Part shown: in pieces, positions 31,400 to 43,144 of the stretch
How positions within the stretch are numbered: position 1 is the stretch's first letter
How the letters are laid out: the number at the start of each line of letters is the position of its first letter
Source: Rana temporaria
Taxonomy: Eukaryota; Chordata; Amphibia; Anura; Ranidae
Direction: 5' to 3'
Assembly (NCBI RefSeq): GCF_905171775.1
Contig: NC_053489.1
Span: 153,406,142-153,470,141 of the forward strand
DNA length: 64,000 bases
Notes under the pieces: generated by a model
The model's input: only the letters and a program-made list of their open reading frames with translations
Told to the model about the DNA's origin: nothing
The model's database searches: none
Program-made: the position numbers and the translations under genes

Positions 31400-32292
31400 A
31401 TATAGTACCTGCCACCTCACCACAGTACCCGCCACCAGAGTACACGCCACCTCACCAGAGTACCCGCCACCTCACCAGAGTACCCACTACTAGAATTCCC
31501 GCCACCTCACCAGAGTACCCGTCACCAGAGTACCCGCCAACTCACGAGAGTACCCACCACCAGAGTACCCACAACCTCACCAGAGTACCTGCCACCAGAG
31601 TACCCACCACCTCACCAGAGTACCTGCCACCAGAGTACCCCCCACCAGAGTACCCACCACCAGAGTACCTGCCACCTCACCAGAGTACCTGCCACCAGAG
31701 TACCCCCCAGAGTACCCGCCACCAGAGTACCCGCCACCTTACCACCTGCCACTTCACCACCTGACACCAGAGTACCTGCCACCAGAGTACCCGCCACCTC
31801 ACCAGAGTACCTGCCACCAGAGTACCCCCCACCAGAGTACCCACCACCTCACCAGAGTACCTGCCACCAGAGTACCCGCCACCTCACCAGAGTACCTGCC
31901 ACCAGAGTACCCCCCACAGAGCTCCCGCCACCAGAGTACCTGCCACCTCACCAGAGTACCTGCCCCCTCACCAGAGTACCCGCCACCTCACCACCTGCCA
32001 CCAGAGTACCCACCACCTCACCACCTGCCACCAGAGTACCCGCCACCAGAGTACCCACCACCTCACCAGAGTACCTGCCACCTCACCACCTGCCACCAGA
32101 GTACCTGCCACCTCACCACCTGCCACCAGAGTACCTGCCACCTCACCAGAGTACCTGCCACCTCACCAGAGTACCCACCACCTCACCACCTGCCGCCAGA
32201 GTACCTGCCACCTCACCACCTGCCACCAGAGTACCCGCCACCAGAGTACCCACCACCTCACCAGAGTACCTGCCACCAGAGTACCTGCCATA
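31400..32292. repeat. Minisatellite of CACCAGAGTACC-type units (about 890 bp)
   Basis: Irregular tandem copies of CCACCAGAGTACCYGCCACC and CACCTCACCAGAGTACC. Both unit orders are mixed, so the array has a higher-order pattern rather than one fixed period. A G-run (about 31122-31139) and CAGGGGCGCTGCTAGG, like a hAT left end, lie upstream at about 31069. I found no matching right end. Confidence 0.9.
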
Positions 32293-32306
32293 AACCAGTA
32301 TCTGGT

Positions 32307-33045
32307 TGAGAAATGAGATGTGTAATTTATGCTTGTAGAACTCCTGACGGTGCTACTTCAATGTTGGGCCTCTGTATGTGGCCAGGATGTGTAAAAGTCT
32401 TACACATGTGGTATTGCCATACTCGGGAGGAGAAGCAGAATGCATTTTGGGGTGTCAGTTTTGCTATGTACATGCTATGTGTTGGAAATATCTTATAAAG
32501 TGACAACTTTGTATAAAAAAAAATGCGTTTTCATTTTCCCCCCTCATATTCCAAAAACTTCTGGAAAAAAATCAACCGGTCAAAATAATCATTATGCCTC
32601 ATAGATTATACATTGGGGTGTTAGCTTTCCAAAATGGGGTCATTTTGTGGGCGTTTCCTTTGTCCTGGTGCTCCAGGGCCTTCAAAACTGTGATAGGTTG
32701 TCATCAAATGAGATGTGCAATTTATGCTCGTAGAACGCCTGACAGTGCTATTCGGATGTTAGACCTCTCTATGTGGTCAGGTTCTGTAAAAGTCCCACAC
32801 ATGTGGCATCGCTATACTCAAGAGGAGTAGCAGAATTTATTTTGGGGTGTTATTGCAGGTATGCATGTGCTGTGTAAGAGAAATAACTTGTTGTTATGAC
32901 AATTTTGTGAAAAAAATTTATAAAAACAAATAATGTTTTTCCCCAAGAATTGTGGGAAAAAAATTACACCTTCAAAAAACTCACCAATGCATCTTACTAA
33001 ATACCTTGGAATTTCTGCTTTCCAAAAAGGGGTAATTTGTACTTT
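32307..33045. repeat. 395-bp direct duplication
   Basis: AAATGAGATGTG at 32311 and 32706 starts two tandem copies sharing AATTTATGCT.GTAGAAC, CTGACAGTGCT-like, CACATGTGG and TTTTGGGGTGT blocks, each followed by TCAAAA and a CTTTCCAAAA.GGGGT block. The copies are diverged. No coding motif. Confidence 0.8.
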
Positions 33046-33057
33046 CCTGGCTTGTTA

Positions 33058-33632
33058 TGCCGCGTTCACACGATCATTTTTCGGCATGAAAAAAACGACG
33101 TTTTAAAAAAATGACATTTAAATTGATTGTGTGTGGGCTTCACATAATTTTTCGGGTTCTGAAAAATATAAAAAATGTTTTTTTAACATTTGCTGCATTT
33201 TTTAATGATGTTTTAAACAATGTCATTTTTCAGGTTGTAAAAAATGATCGTGTGTGGGCTAAAACAACGTTAAAAACCCGCGCATGCTCAGAAGCAAGTT
33301 ATGAGATGGGAGCGCTCGTTCTGGTAAAACTACCATTCATAATGGAGTAAGCACATTCATCATGCTGTAACAGACAGAAAAGCGCAAATTGTCTTTTACT
33401 AACAGAAAATCAGCTAAAGCAGCCTCAAGGGTAGCATCATCCGCATGGAACTTCCCCTTTATAGTGCCGTCGTACGTGTTGTACGTCACCGCGCTTTTCT
33501 AGAGCATTTTTTTAAAGCGATCGTGTGTGGGCAATGTCGTTTTATTGATGAAGTTGGAAAAAACGAAGTTTTTTTTACATGCCGAAAAACATAGTTTTTT
33601 TCATACCGAAAAATGATCGTGTGTACGCGGCA
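33058..33632. mobile_element. Harbinger-type MITE (575 bp)
   Basis: The left end TGCCGCGTTCACACGATCAT matches the reversed right end TGCCGCGTACACACGATCAT, each continuing TTTTCGG.ATG. TTA flanks both sides (33055-33057, 33633-33635). The GATCGTGTGTGGGC word recurs internally three times. No genes. Confidence 0.85.
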
Positions 33633-33635
33633 TTA

Positions 33636-33994
33636 GGGTCTCAAGAAATGAGATAGCCATTAGTACTTCAGGTGTGATCAGATGTGATAATTTTTCAATG
33701 ATTTGCACAATAGCTTTTAGACTCTATAACTTTCACAGAGAACAAATAATATACAGTTTTTTTTTATTATTTTTACTAAAGATACATACTATACATTTTG
33801 GCCCAAATTTATGAAGAAAAATTGCTTATTTGCAAAATTTTTGAATAGAAACGAAAAAAAAGTGTCCCCCTAGTCTGCCTGTAAAGGGGTACATCTGTAG
33901 CATGTATAGAACACATTGATGGTGGACATGGCAAACTCTTTTCTTTATTATGGAATCTGACATATCACTACTGGCCAATGTGTACCCATGTACT
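33636..33994. other. No recognisable gene
   Basis: AT-rich, with CCCCCTAGTCTGCCTGTAAA similar to wording at about 3290 in the hAT relic. Probably an old element fragment. Confidence 0.3.
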
Positions 33995-33998
33995 TTAA

Positions 33999-34967
33999 CC
34001 ACTTGCTTACTGGGCACATAAGCTCCCTTCGTTCCCAGGCGAAATTTCAGCTTCCGGCACTGCGTCGCTTTAACTGACATTTGCGAGGTCGTGCGACGTG
34101 GCTCCCAAACAAAATTGGCGTCCTTTTTTACCCACAAATAGAGCTTTATTTTGGTGGTATTTGATCACCTCTGCGGTTTTTATTTTTTGCGCTATAAACA
34201 AAAAAAGAGCGACAATTAAAAAAATATATATATATTTTTTACTTGTTGCTATAATAAATATCCCATTTAAAAATAAAATAAAAAATAATTTCTCAGTTAA
34301 GGCCGATACGTATTTTTCGACTTATAAGCGACTGGTTTGCGCAAAAGTTATAGCGCCTACAAAATGGGGAACAGAATTATGATTTTTTTTTATTATTTTT
34401 TTTTTACTAGTAATGGCGGCGATCTGCGATTTTTATTGGGACTGCGATATTGCGTCGGACGTATCGGACACTTTTGACACAAATTTGGGACCATTCACAT
34501 TTATACAGCGATCAGTGCTATAAAAATGCACTAATTACTGTATAAATGTGACTGGCAGTGAAGGGTCTTAACACTAGGGGGTGAGGAAAGGGTTAAATGT
34601 GTATCCTGGGTGTGTTCTAACTGTGTGGGGGGAGGGGGGTGACTGGGGGAGGTGACCGATGCTGTGTCCCTATGTACAAGGGACACAGATCGGTCTCCTC
34701 TCCTCTGACAGCACGTGGAGCTCTGTCTTTACACACAGAGCTCCAAGTCCCTGCTGTGTTACCGACGATCGCGTGAACCCGGCGGACATCGCGGCCGCCA
34801 GGTACACGCATCGGCTTCCCAGCGATGCGCCAGGACAGTGTTTACCCTCTGCCGCCCCCCAGAGGCACGCGCGGGTAATGCACTTTAAAAGACGTCCAAA
34901 GACGTCCACTTGGCACCTGAGAGCCGCGCTGTTGACGTCTTTTGTAAATAGCACGGGTCTCAAGTGG
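33999..34967. mobile_element. TTAA-target element, long copy (family B, 969 bp)
   Basis: Starts CCACTTGCTTACTGGGCAC after TTAA (33995-33998) and ends CACGGGTCTCAAGTGG before TTAA (34968-34971). Only about 7 bp are inverted (CCACTTG). It contains GCACTGCGTCGCTTTAACTG and AGAGCTTTATTTTGGTGGTA, shared with 43145-43997, where they run in the opposite direction. No transposase. Confidence 0.75.
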
Positions 34968-34971
34968 TTAA

Positions 34972-35430
34972 CTATGGATTCACCCTGTTATTGATACCTG
35001 GTCCGCCCTCCACTTGTCCTCTGGGTCCGTTTGGGGCGCGTCGCCACAGCCCCTAGAATAGACATTCCCTGGCACCCCCTACCCACAGGGCTGCAAGGTG
35101 TTTTATCTTTCCCCCCTCCCTCTCTTTGAACTGACCTTTACATTTTTGCATCTACTCCTGAGGAAGTGGACATGGATCCATGAAATGCGTAGAGTTAATG
35201 GTTGCCTTGAAATGTTCGGATCGCTATACAATTTTCAATCATGTATTTCCATCTGTCATAATCATGTATTTCCATCAACAATCATGTATATGAATACAAG
35301 TATATATATTTTTATGTAATTATAGTGTTTATGATGATCATCTTTTAGGCTTCAGCTCAATGAAATGTTTTTTTAACGTGTTAAAAAATTGTCTGTAAAT
35401 TTGAAAATACAATAAAAAATATTTTGGGAA
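34972..35430 (+). mobile_element. Possible Penelope-like 3' fragment with A-rich end
   Basis: Contains a hammerhead-like core (35154-35194, separate entry) and ends in TACAATAAAAAATATTTTGG followed by an A-run at about 35425. Penelope-like elements are known to carry hammerhead motifs in their terminal repeats. No coding sequence remains, so the assignment is tentative. Confidence 0.4.
35154..35194 (+). ncRNA. Hammerhead-ribozyme-like core
   Basis: CTGAGGA (35158-35164, fits CUGANGA), a possible 5-bp stem II with one bulge (A.TGGA against TCCAT), GAAA (35182-35185), a TGCG mini-loop and TA at the expected cleavage site. ACTC before the core can pair with GAGT after it as stem I. The very short stem III is typical of the minimal hammerheads of Penelope-like elements. 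Activity is unknown. Confidence 0.45.
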
Positions 35431-36475
35431 AAAAAAATTGTCTGTAAAATGTCTACTACGAAACTTGCTATCATGCAATACATTTTATTATCATGTATAC
35501 TATTGATTCTTGAAGTGATTTGCCTCATCTAAAGTCCAGTTGACCCATGTTTTCCCTCTTTGCTAGTACTAAATAAGGTACAGCAAGAACCAGATGTTAG
35601 CCTGGTATACCTAAAGTTTGCAGTATATCATGACTTACTGTATTGTATAAAGGAGTGGAAGAACATTCTGGAGAAGCTGGTGGTTTCCTAGTTTAACACA
35701 AGGATGGTATTGGGTCTGGCCCATTTTCATGTGTTGAGTGATAATAAAAACAAAACAACCAATTGACTTTTTTTTCTGGCCCAATATTTACAAAAAAAGG
35801 TGAGGAATATTATAAATCTTGCCCTGGGTGTCAACTTAATGCACCCCAACCACACTTTCAAAGTCCACTGGTACCAGTGGCGGCCTGTCCATTACGGGTA
35901 TCCGTTAGACCCCTAATCTACATGCATGACGCTGGACGCATGGATTAGATTTTTTTTAAAGCACGTGATTAGTGCCAGAGGCTCTAATAGGCTTCAAAAA
36001 AGGTTAGGCTCGCCCAGTTGTGCGACAATAGAGAATGATGCAGTATAGTGCCATAGATGCAGTAATTTCCAGGCTGGTTACCAACTTCCGGGGGGGGGGG
36101 GGGTACGGATTACCCGACTGACACCAGACAACCGGGGGGGGATGTTGCAGATGACCCGACCGGGGGGCGGTGACTGTGGTCACTGGCTTTTACCCTTGCC
36201 TATAATTAATGTTTTGAGTTGCTATGGATCTGGTCAGACACTGTGGAAGTCTCCCAGGTGGCACCAGCACATTTTGGTAGTACTTAATTATGCTATCTGC
36301 TATTCAAAAGCAATCACTTTAGGAAACATCATTTAAATCTTTTCCACATGTTTTCCCACACGGGTAGTTTAATGGAATAGGTCATTGGCTGCAAGATGAG
36401 ACAGGGAGTAACTGTAACTTGCTTAGAATCAATAATGCAAATCGGGTTCAGGATGGCAGAGAGCATGCATACACT
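35431..36475. other. No recognisable gene
   Basis: Mixed AT-rich sequence with a G-run at about 36089-36102. No coding motif or clear element end. Confidence 0.4.
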
Positions 36476-38176
36476 CAGGGCCGAACTGGCCTACCGGGAT
36501 ACCGGGAAATTTCCCTGTATGCTGCCTGACCTTGGGCTGCTTTGATCTGTGGTTTGCTGCATCGTTGCAGCCTTACTGTGCCCATCAATGCAGCTTCACT
36601 GTGCTCATGAAATGCAGCTTTACAGTGCCCATGAATGCATCCTTTACTGTGCCCATCATTGCAGCTTCACTATGTCCATAATTACAGCCACACTGTGCCC
36701 ATCAATGCAACCTCACTGTGCCCATCTTTGCAGGCTCACTGTGCCCATCATCGCAGCCTCAATGTGCTTATCAAATGTGACTTTATGGTGCCTATCATTG
36801 CAGCCTCACTGCCCATGAATGCCTCACTATTTCTTGACCTGGATCACACACACAGTGGGAGAGCCTGGTGTCATGGAGCTGGGTCTGTGCATGTTGTTGG
36901 TGGCGCTCTAACAAGGTCTCGCTACCTTAGACTGGCTCATGTAAAAGGCGAAACACTGATTCAATCTACTATCACACAAGACGGTCTAGGGGGGTGGGAC
37001 CTTGTTACAGCGCAGCACACACACATACCCAGATCCATGACACACAGCACTCCCACTGTTTATGTGATGCAGGGCAGGCAATGGTGAGGCATTCATGGGC
37101 AGTGAGGCTGCAATGATGGGCACCTTAAACCGCATTTTATAGGCACAGTGAGGCTGCGATGATGGGCACAGTGAGGCTGCATTGATGAGCACAGTTAGGC
37201 TGCAATGATAGACACAATAAAGGCTGCATCCATGGGCACAGTGAGGCTGCATTTCAGGGGCACAGTGAGGCTGCTTTTCATGGGCACAGCGAGGCTGCAT
37301 TGATGGGCAAAGTAAGGCTGCAGTGATGGGCACAGATAGACTGCAATGGTGGGCACAGTGAGGCTGCAGTGATGGGCACTGTAAAGCTGCATTTGATGGG
37401 CACAGTGGGGCTGTGATAATGGGCACAGTGAGACTGTGATGATGGGCACAGTGAGGCTGCATTCATGGGCACAGAGAAACTGCATTTATTAACACAGTGA
37501 GGCTACATTCATGGGCACCATAAAGATGCATTTTATGGGCACAGTGAGACTGCGATGATGGGCACAGTGAGGCTGCATTGATGGGCTAAGTGAGAGTGCA
37601 CTGATGGGCACAGACAGGCTGCATTCATGGGTACAGTGATGCTGCATTGTTGGGCACAGTGAGGCTGCATTTGATGGGCATTGGTGAGGCTGCAGTATCT
37701 CCTGTATCATGTCTGCAGTCTCTGACCATCTCTTTTCTTATATCATAGTTACATAGTATCGTGTCTGCAGTCTCTGGGGGGGGAGCCTACAGAAGATTCA
37801 AGAGTAGGAGTGCAGCCAGGATAAGGGTCATGGGAGAAGTCAGACGTGTGTGGACTGTGGAGAGGAGACTATAGGATAAAATCAGAACCACCAAGCTGGA
37901 GCTGACTGACTGAGCTCTGAGCGGTGCACCTGAGAGGAGCTCAGTGACAGCACTGCAAGGCCAGTCTGAGGGAGGTCACTGATATAAGGGGGGAGTGAAT
38001 ACAATAATGTAAGGGGGCACTGATATAAAGGTTTCCCCCTTATATCAGTAACCCCACCGCCTTACCTTACTGTTTTCTTTTTGCGGAAGGTGGTCTCTGG
38101 TCACCTGAGTCCCCCCTACATTCCCAGAGTCCCTGGTGTTCCCCTTGATGATTGACCAATTTTAACTGGAATTTAC

Positions 38177-38234
<58 letters not shown>

Positions 38235-38419
38235 CCTATGTGCTTTCATATCTGTCTTCTCTATATATAATACACTCTTCAAATGTGCTTTAAAAATCAT
38301 GGCTTTCCCTTTCATGAACAAGAAAATAATGATGTTATGATGTTGGGCTGGTATAATAATGCTATGGGGCTGGTATGAATTTTTTTCCAGGGCTGTTTTT
38401 TTTTCCCAGTCCGGCCCTG
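36476..38419. mobile_element. hAT element with inverted minisatellites (1,944 bp)
   Basis: The left end CAGGGCCGAACTGG and the reversed right end CAGGGCCGGACTGGGAAAAA match. The octamer CATACACT flanks both (36468-36475, 38420-38427). The interior holds two oppositely oriented arrays of one minisatellite and an AT microsatellite near 38178-38230. No transposase seen. Confidence 0.88.
36550..37695. repeat. Inverted minisatellite arrays (GCAGCCTCACTGTGCCCATC)
   Basis: From 36550 to 36820 units read TGCAGCCTCACTGTGCCCAT. From 37083 to 37695 they read the reverse complement, ATGGGCACAGTGAGGCTGCA. Near the inner edges GCCTCACTGCCCATGAATGC faces its exact inverse. The spacer carries partly inverted CACACAC and TCATGGA/TCCATGA words. 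Long open frames here are a by-product of the period. Confidence 0.9.
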
Positions 38420-38427
38420 CATACACT

Positions 38428-39399
38428 GCAGAATAATACAAAACCGGTTTTTGGATATCAATTACACTTGACCTGCTAGCTTATCCTGACAACAGACCTT
38501 AAACGACTGGAGGTTTGTCTGGTTATTGCCCTGTCTGTTCTAGTGCCCAGCGAGGGATGAACATAACACAAGGGCTTAGACCTGTAAAAGGAGAAAAATG
38601 AAATCGATGGTACCTGATAATCGAGTTTGCAAGCACCGGAATGAGATAAAGATTGGTTTCCAGCTCAGCCCACCTGCACTTTGATTTCCAACGGTTCATC
38701 TTTATATGCTTTCTGGGGTCTTCTTTTAATTAAGAGACTGCCGGACATCCGGTAAGAGGCTATACTTACTCTCGGTGGTGGATCACTGCTTTGGGATAGT
38801 CACCTATAGAACCTTGGACTTATTGGTGGATCAATAAGGTTCATCTCCTCTTTTCACTACACGGGTGAATAGGAGCCTTGTCGTCCCTTTAAGAACTTTA
38901 TTTCCTCTATATTTTTTTACTTCTGTTTATGGACATTAATTTGTCACATGCTGTTTGGTATCATATTTTGTATTATTTTATTTAGCGCATCTTGTTCTTT
39001 TTCCTATGTTATCACTGTTTTACCACATGCAGTAAGGTGCAGCTTCATTTGTTCATAATAGTATTCTTTAGGAGTACCATTACACTGTATTTGTATTTTT
39101 ATTAGCGCAGTTGCTCCCCAGTCCCCAATTCTTTTTCCAGATTATGAAAGCTGCCCAAACATGGACTCTTTATAGCAGTGTTTCTATGGCACAGCTATGG
39201 TAATATGCAATAGAAAAATGCCAGTCTCCACAAGAGCACACTGAGATGTGGTGCAAAGAAACAATTAAATGTTTTCTTTATGACATATCAATAAAGCAAA
39301 AAAAAAAGTAAACAGTGCCCTGCATTGTAAAAATGCAAGTCCCTACTTCCTAAAGCCTGCACAGCACATAACTGCTTTTGCAGCTAGTGTGAACAAGTA
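38428..39399. other. No recognisable gene
   Basis: Ordinary AT-rich sequence; the TATTTTATTTAGCGCATC wording is found in other dispersed repeats here (about 53122). Nothing else supported. Confidence 0.35.
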
Positions 39400-42122
39400 C
39401 TTTATGCCGGTGTAGCGCATCTTATTTGCACTACGCCGACATAACATAGTGAGGCAAGTACTGTATTCACAAAGCACTTGCCTCCTAAGTTACGTCAGCG
39501 TAGCGCAAATGGCCCGGCGTAACCCCGCCTAATTCAAATTAGGCAGGTAGTGGGCGTGTTACATGTAATGTAGCCGTGACCCCATGTAAATGAGGGCCGT
39601 TTGTACGGCGCATGTGCGCGCATGCTCAGAATCACGTCGGAAATACTCAATGGTCAATGGTTTCGACGTGAATGTCACCTACGCCCAGCCCCATTCACGT
39701 AAGCTTACGCAAACAACGTGAAATACGACGGCTGTTCTGTCGTCCATACAGTGGGTGACCGAGATATTGTGTCAATCTCGCTCCCTTTCTCGGCGAGATT
39801 GACTACCTACGAGCCCCATCGCGGGAGCCAGCGCCGGGCTGGCTTGCCGCGATGGAGACAAAGCTGTCATAGAAGCGACGGAGATCCGACTTGGATTCCC
39901 GCCTATTTTAGCTGCAGCGTTTGGTATGAACCCAGAGAGGGAACTCTACGCCAAATTTTAAATAAAAAACGTCATGGGTTCTGCCCCCAGGGGCATACCA
40001 GGCCCTTAGGTCTGGTGTGGGTTGTAAGGAGACCCCCCATACGCCGAAAAGCCGACGTGGGGGTCCCCCCACAATCCATACCAGACCCGTATCCAAAGCA
40101 CGCTGCCTGGCCGGTCAGAAATGGGGGTGGGGACAAGCGAGCGCCCCCCCTCCTGAGCCATACCAGGCCGCATGCCCTCAACATGGGGGGGTTGGGTGCT
40201 CTGGGGCAGGGGGGCGCACTGTGGGCCCCCCCCACCCCAGAGAACCCTGTCCCATGTTGATAAGGACAGGGCCTCTTCCCGACAACCCTGGCCGTTGGTT
40301 GTCGGGGTCTGTGGGCGGGAGGCTTATCAGAATCTAGGAGCCCCCCACCCTAGGTGAATGAATATGGGGTACATCGTACCCCTACCCATTCACCTGGAGG
40401 CAAAGTTTAAAGAAAAAAAACACATGACACAGGGTTTTTAAAGTAATTTATTAGTCAGCTCTGGGGGCCCCCCTGTCTTCTTTAGCTTTTTTACCAAGGG
40501 GGCCTTCTTCTTCCACTCTCTGGGGGTCTTCTCCGCTATCCGGGGCTCTTCTCCGCTGTCATCTCGGCCCCGGTTCTTCTCCCGCTTGCTCTCCGGTGCC
40601 TTCTTCTCCAGGGTTGGCCGCCGCTATCTTCGTGTGTTAGCTCAATTACTAGCAGCGGCGCAAGCCCGCTCTTCTGTGACGTCTTCTTCTTTTCTTTTCC
40701 CGATGTCGACACAACGCTTCTTCCCGCTGATATGCCGGGTGCGCGGTTTGCATCCGATTTATATAGGCCTCTCCTATGATGTCACAGTCCCATCATGCTC
40801 CGGTACCTACCCACGTGACATCATAAGAGAGGCCTATATAAATCGGATGCAAACCGCGCACCCGGCATTTCAGCGGGAAGAAGCGTTGTGTCACAGAAGA
40901 GCGGGCTGGCCAACCCTGAAGAAGAAGCGGAAGAAGACCCCCGGAGAGCGGAGAAGACCCTAGGAGAGCAAAAGAAGAACCTGGAGAGCGGAAGAAGACC
41001 CCCGGAGAGCGGAAGAAGAAGGCCCCCCCAGGAAAGAGCTAAAGAAGCTGACTAATAAATTACTTTAAAAACCCTGTGTCGTGTGTTTTTTTTCTTTTAC
41101 ACTTTGCCTCCAGGTGAATGGGTAGGGGTACGATGTACCCCATATTCATTCACCTAGGGTGGGGGGCCGGTATCTGGGGGCCCCCTTATTAAGGGGGGCT
41201 CCCAGATTCCGATAAGCCTCCTGCCCGCAGACCCCGACAACCAACGGCCAGGGTTGTTGGGAAGAGGCCCTGTCCTTATCAACATGGGGACAGGGTGCTC
41301 TGGGGTGGGGGGGCCCACAGTGTGCCCTCCTGCCCCAGAGCACCCAACCCCCCCATGTTGAGGGCATGTGGCCTGGTACGGCTCAGGAGGGGGGGCGCTC
41401 GCTCGTCCCCACCCTCATTCCTGACCGGCCGGGCAGCGTGCTTTGGATATGGGTCTGGTATGAATTGTGGGGGGACCCCCACGTCGGCTTTTCGGCGTGG
41501 GGGGGTCTCCTTACAACCCATACCAGACCTAAGGGCCTGGTATGCCCCTGGGGGGGAACCCATGCCGTTTTTTTATTTAAAATTTGGCGTGGAGTTCCCT
41601 CTCAGGATTCATACCAAACGCCGCAGCTAGAATTGGTGGGAATCCCAGTCGGATCTCCGTCGCTTCTATGACACGCTCTCGCTGGAATGTGCTTTGTCTA
41701 TTCCAGCGAGTGCGAGATGTCGGCATCCTGTCGCCGAGAATCAGCGCGATGCTGTCGTGCTGGAAACACATTCTCGGCAACAGGTACAGTACCTTGCATG
41801 GGCTGCGCCATCTTTTTGGTGGTTTATCTTTACACCGGAAAAACGCCTTACGTAACCAGCGTATTGGGCACAAGTATGTTCATGAATCGGCGTATCTTGC
41901 TAATTTAAATATTCTAGGCATAAATCCACGTACACGCCCCTAGCGGCCAGCGTAAATATGCAGCTAAGATACGACGGCATAGGAGACTTACTCCGGTCGT
42001 ATCTTAGCAACAGTGAAGCGTATCTCAGTTTGAGAATACGCTTAAAGATACGACGGCACGCATTCGGACTTACAACGGCGTATCTACTGATACGCCATTG
42101 TAAGTCTTTCAGAATCCGGCTG
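39400..42122. mobile_element. Family A element, copy 2, split by a palindrome
   Basis: 39400-39752 (TTTATGCCGGTGTAGCGCAT..., ending TGTCGTCCATACAGT) and 41791-42122 (ACCTTGCATGGGCTGCGCC..., ending AGAATCCGGCT) are the two halves of a copy of the element at 9221-9903, where the same join reads CCATACCATTGCATGGG. The 5' tip is missing or too diverged to see. Confidence 0.75.
39753..41784. mobile_element. 2-kb palindromic foldback element
   Basis: Two arms of about 1 kb are reverse complements around an axis near 40797. The inner 60 bp (GGTGCGCGGTTTGCATCCGA, then TTTATATAGGCCTCTC) are perfectly repeated. Farther out, GGTAGGGGTACGATGTACCC, CATGTTGAGGGCAT, GGGGTCCCCC and AATTTGGCGT blocks pair. 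TACAGT flanks it (39747-39752, 41785-41790). The outer 130-150 bp of the two arms differ in sequence yet each forms two hairpins (see findings). Open frames in the arms show no known motif. Superfamily unknown. Confidence 0.85.
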
Positions 42123-42640
42123 TAAGTCTCTATATCAAAAGAGAGTTTAGATGAGACATGTTCAGGAACCTAGGAAGTTATGGGTTAAGACTAATAGAGA
42201 AAGAAAGCATGTAATTTTCTGAGAATATTATTAAATCCTCTTCTAGATCTTGAAGCCCAGAGGATTTGTAGAGCTTATGGTGGGATAAAGCCTCCATAAA
42301 AAGGTCCACATTTTTACCTGGTAGCTAAATCTCATTATTAGTTTTAGCTGTGCACAGGTCTTTTCTTTATATAGAGTTGACTGATGCGCAGGGTTCTTTC
42401 TCTCTCTTTCTCTCCCTGCTATAAAATCCATTAGGAGGCACCACGTTAGTCAGGATTTGACATGAGTTTAGTTAGCGTCTCAGATGAGCAGATTTTGTTT
42501 TGTTTCATGCAATTGACTTACTGTTCCAAGCCCTCTTGCTCTGAAACTGTATTTGTTTTCTGCCTTGCAGAATAAACATGCAGGAGAAACAAATGAAAAT
42601 AATGACCAGAAAAGTAATGCAGACAGGTACAGTTACATGT
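42123..42640. other. No recognisable feature
   Basis: No coding motif; one short TC-rich tract (CTTTCTCTCTCTTTCTCTC) at about 42397. Confidence 0.4.
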
Positions 42641-42644
42641 TGGT

Positions 42645-42945
42645 CAGTGACAAAATGCTCCTTTGTTTGTGTCCAGTGGACAAATACCTCCTAACTTTGT
42701 AGTACAGTAAGTGGAAAATACCCACTTAGAGTGATAGCGAGTAGAGAAATACCTTCTTACATTGGTGGCCAGTGGGAGAAAGACTCACTTATATTGGTGG
42801 TCAGTGAGAAAATAACCTTTTAACATTGGTGGTCAGTAAAGAGGTGTCTTCTTACATTGGTGGCCAGTGGAAGAAAGACTTCTTTACCTTGGTGGTCAAT
42901 TGGAGAGGGGCCTTTTTACATTAGTGGTAAGCGAGAAGAAGCTAG
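42645..42945. repeat. About 40-bp degenerate minisatellite
   Basis: Repeats of CTTACATTGGTGGCCAGTGG with AGAAAGACTT-like spacers, about seven copies, strongly diverged at the left. Confidence 0.8.
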
Positions 42946-43144
42946 CTCTGCTGTGTAACTTTGGCCCTGGAACTAAGCAGGTAACATCAAGTGGGAGGTC
43001 AGCATGCCACTACTAACAAGGAAACTTAGGAATCTCTGGAGTAACCCTAGTTAGGAAAGGCTGTTATACAGTGTCATTTAAATGACTGACCCACTGGGCT
43101 GCTGACATCAGATCCAAGATGGTGGTGCCCAGAATCAGTATCAG

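Noticed and set aside
31400..32292. Possible CRISPR-like array
   Set aside because: Repeats are directly adjacent and vary; there are no unique spacers, and the setting is a vertebrate genome.
36549..37710. His/Cys-rich open frames resembling zinc-finger repeats
   Set aside because: They are translations of the GCAGCCTCACTGTGCCCATC minisatellite in both directions; spacing of Cys and His does not fit a zinc finger.
40586..40963. 125-codon frame at the palindrome centre as a gene
   Set aside because: It is mirrored in the other arm, contains no known motif and is explained by GC-rich inverted sequence.
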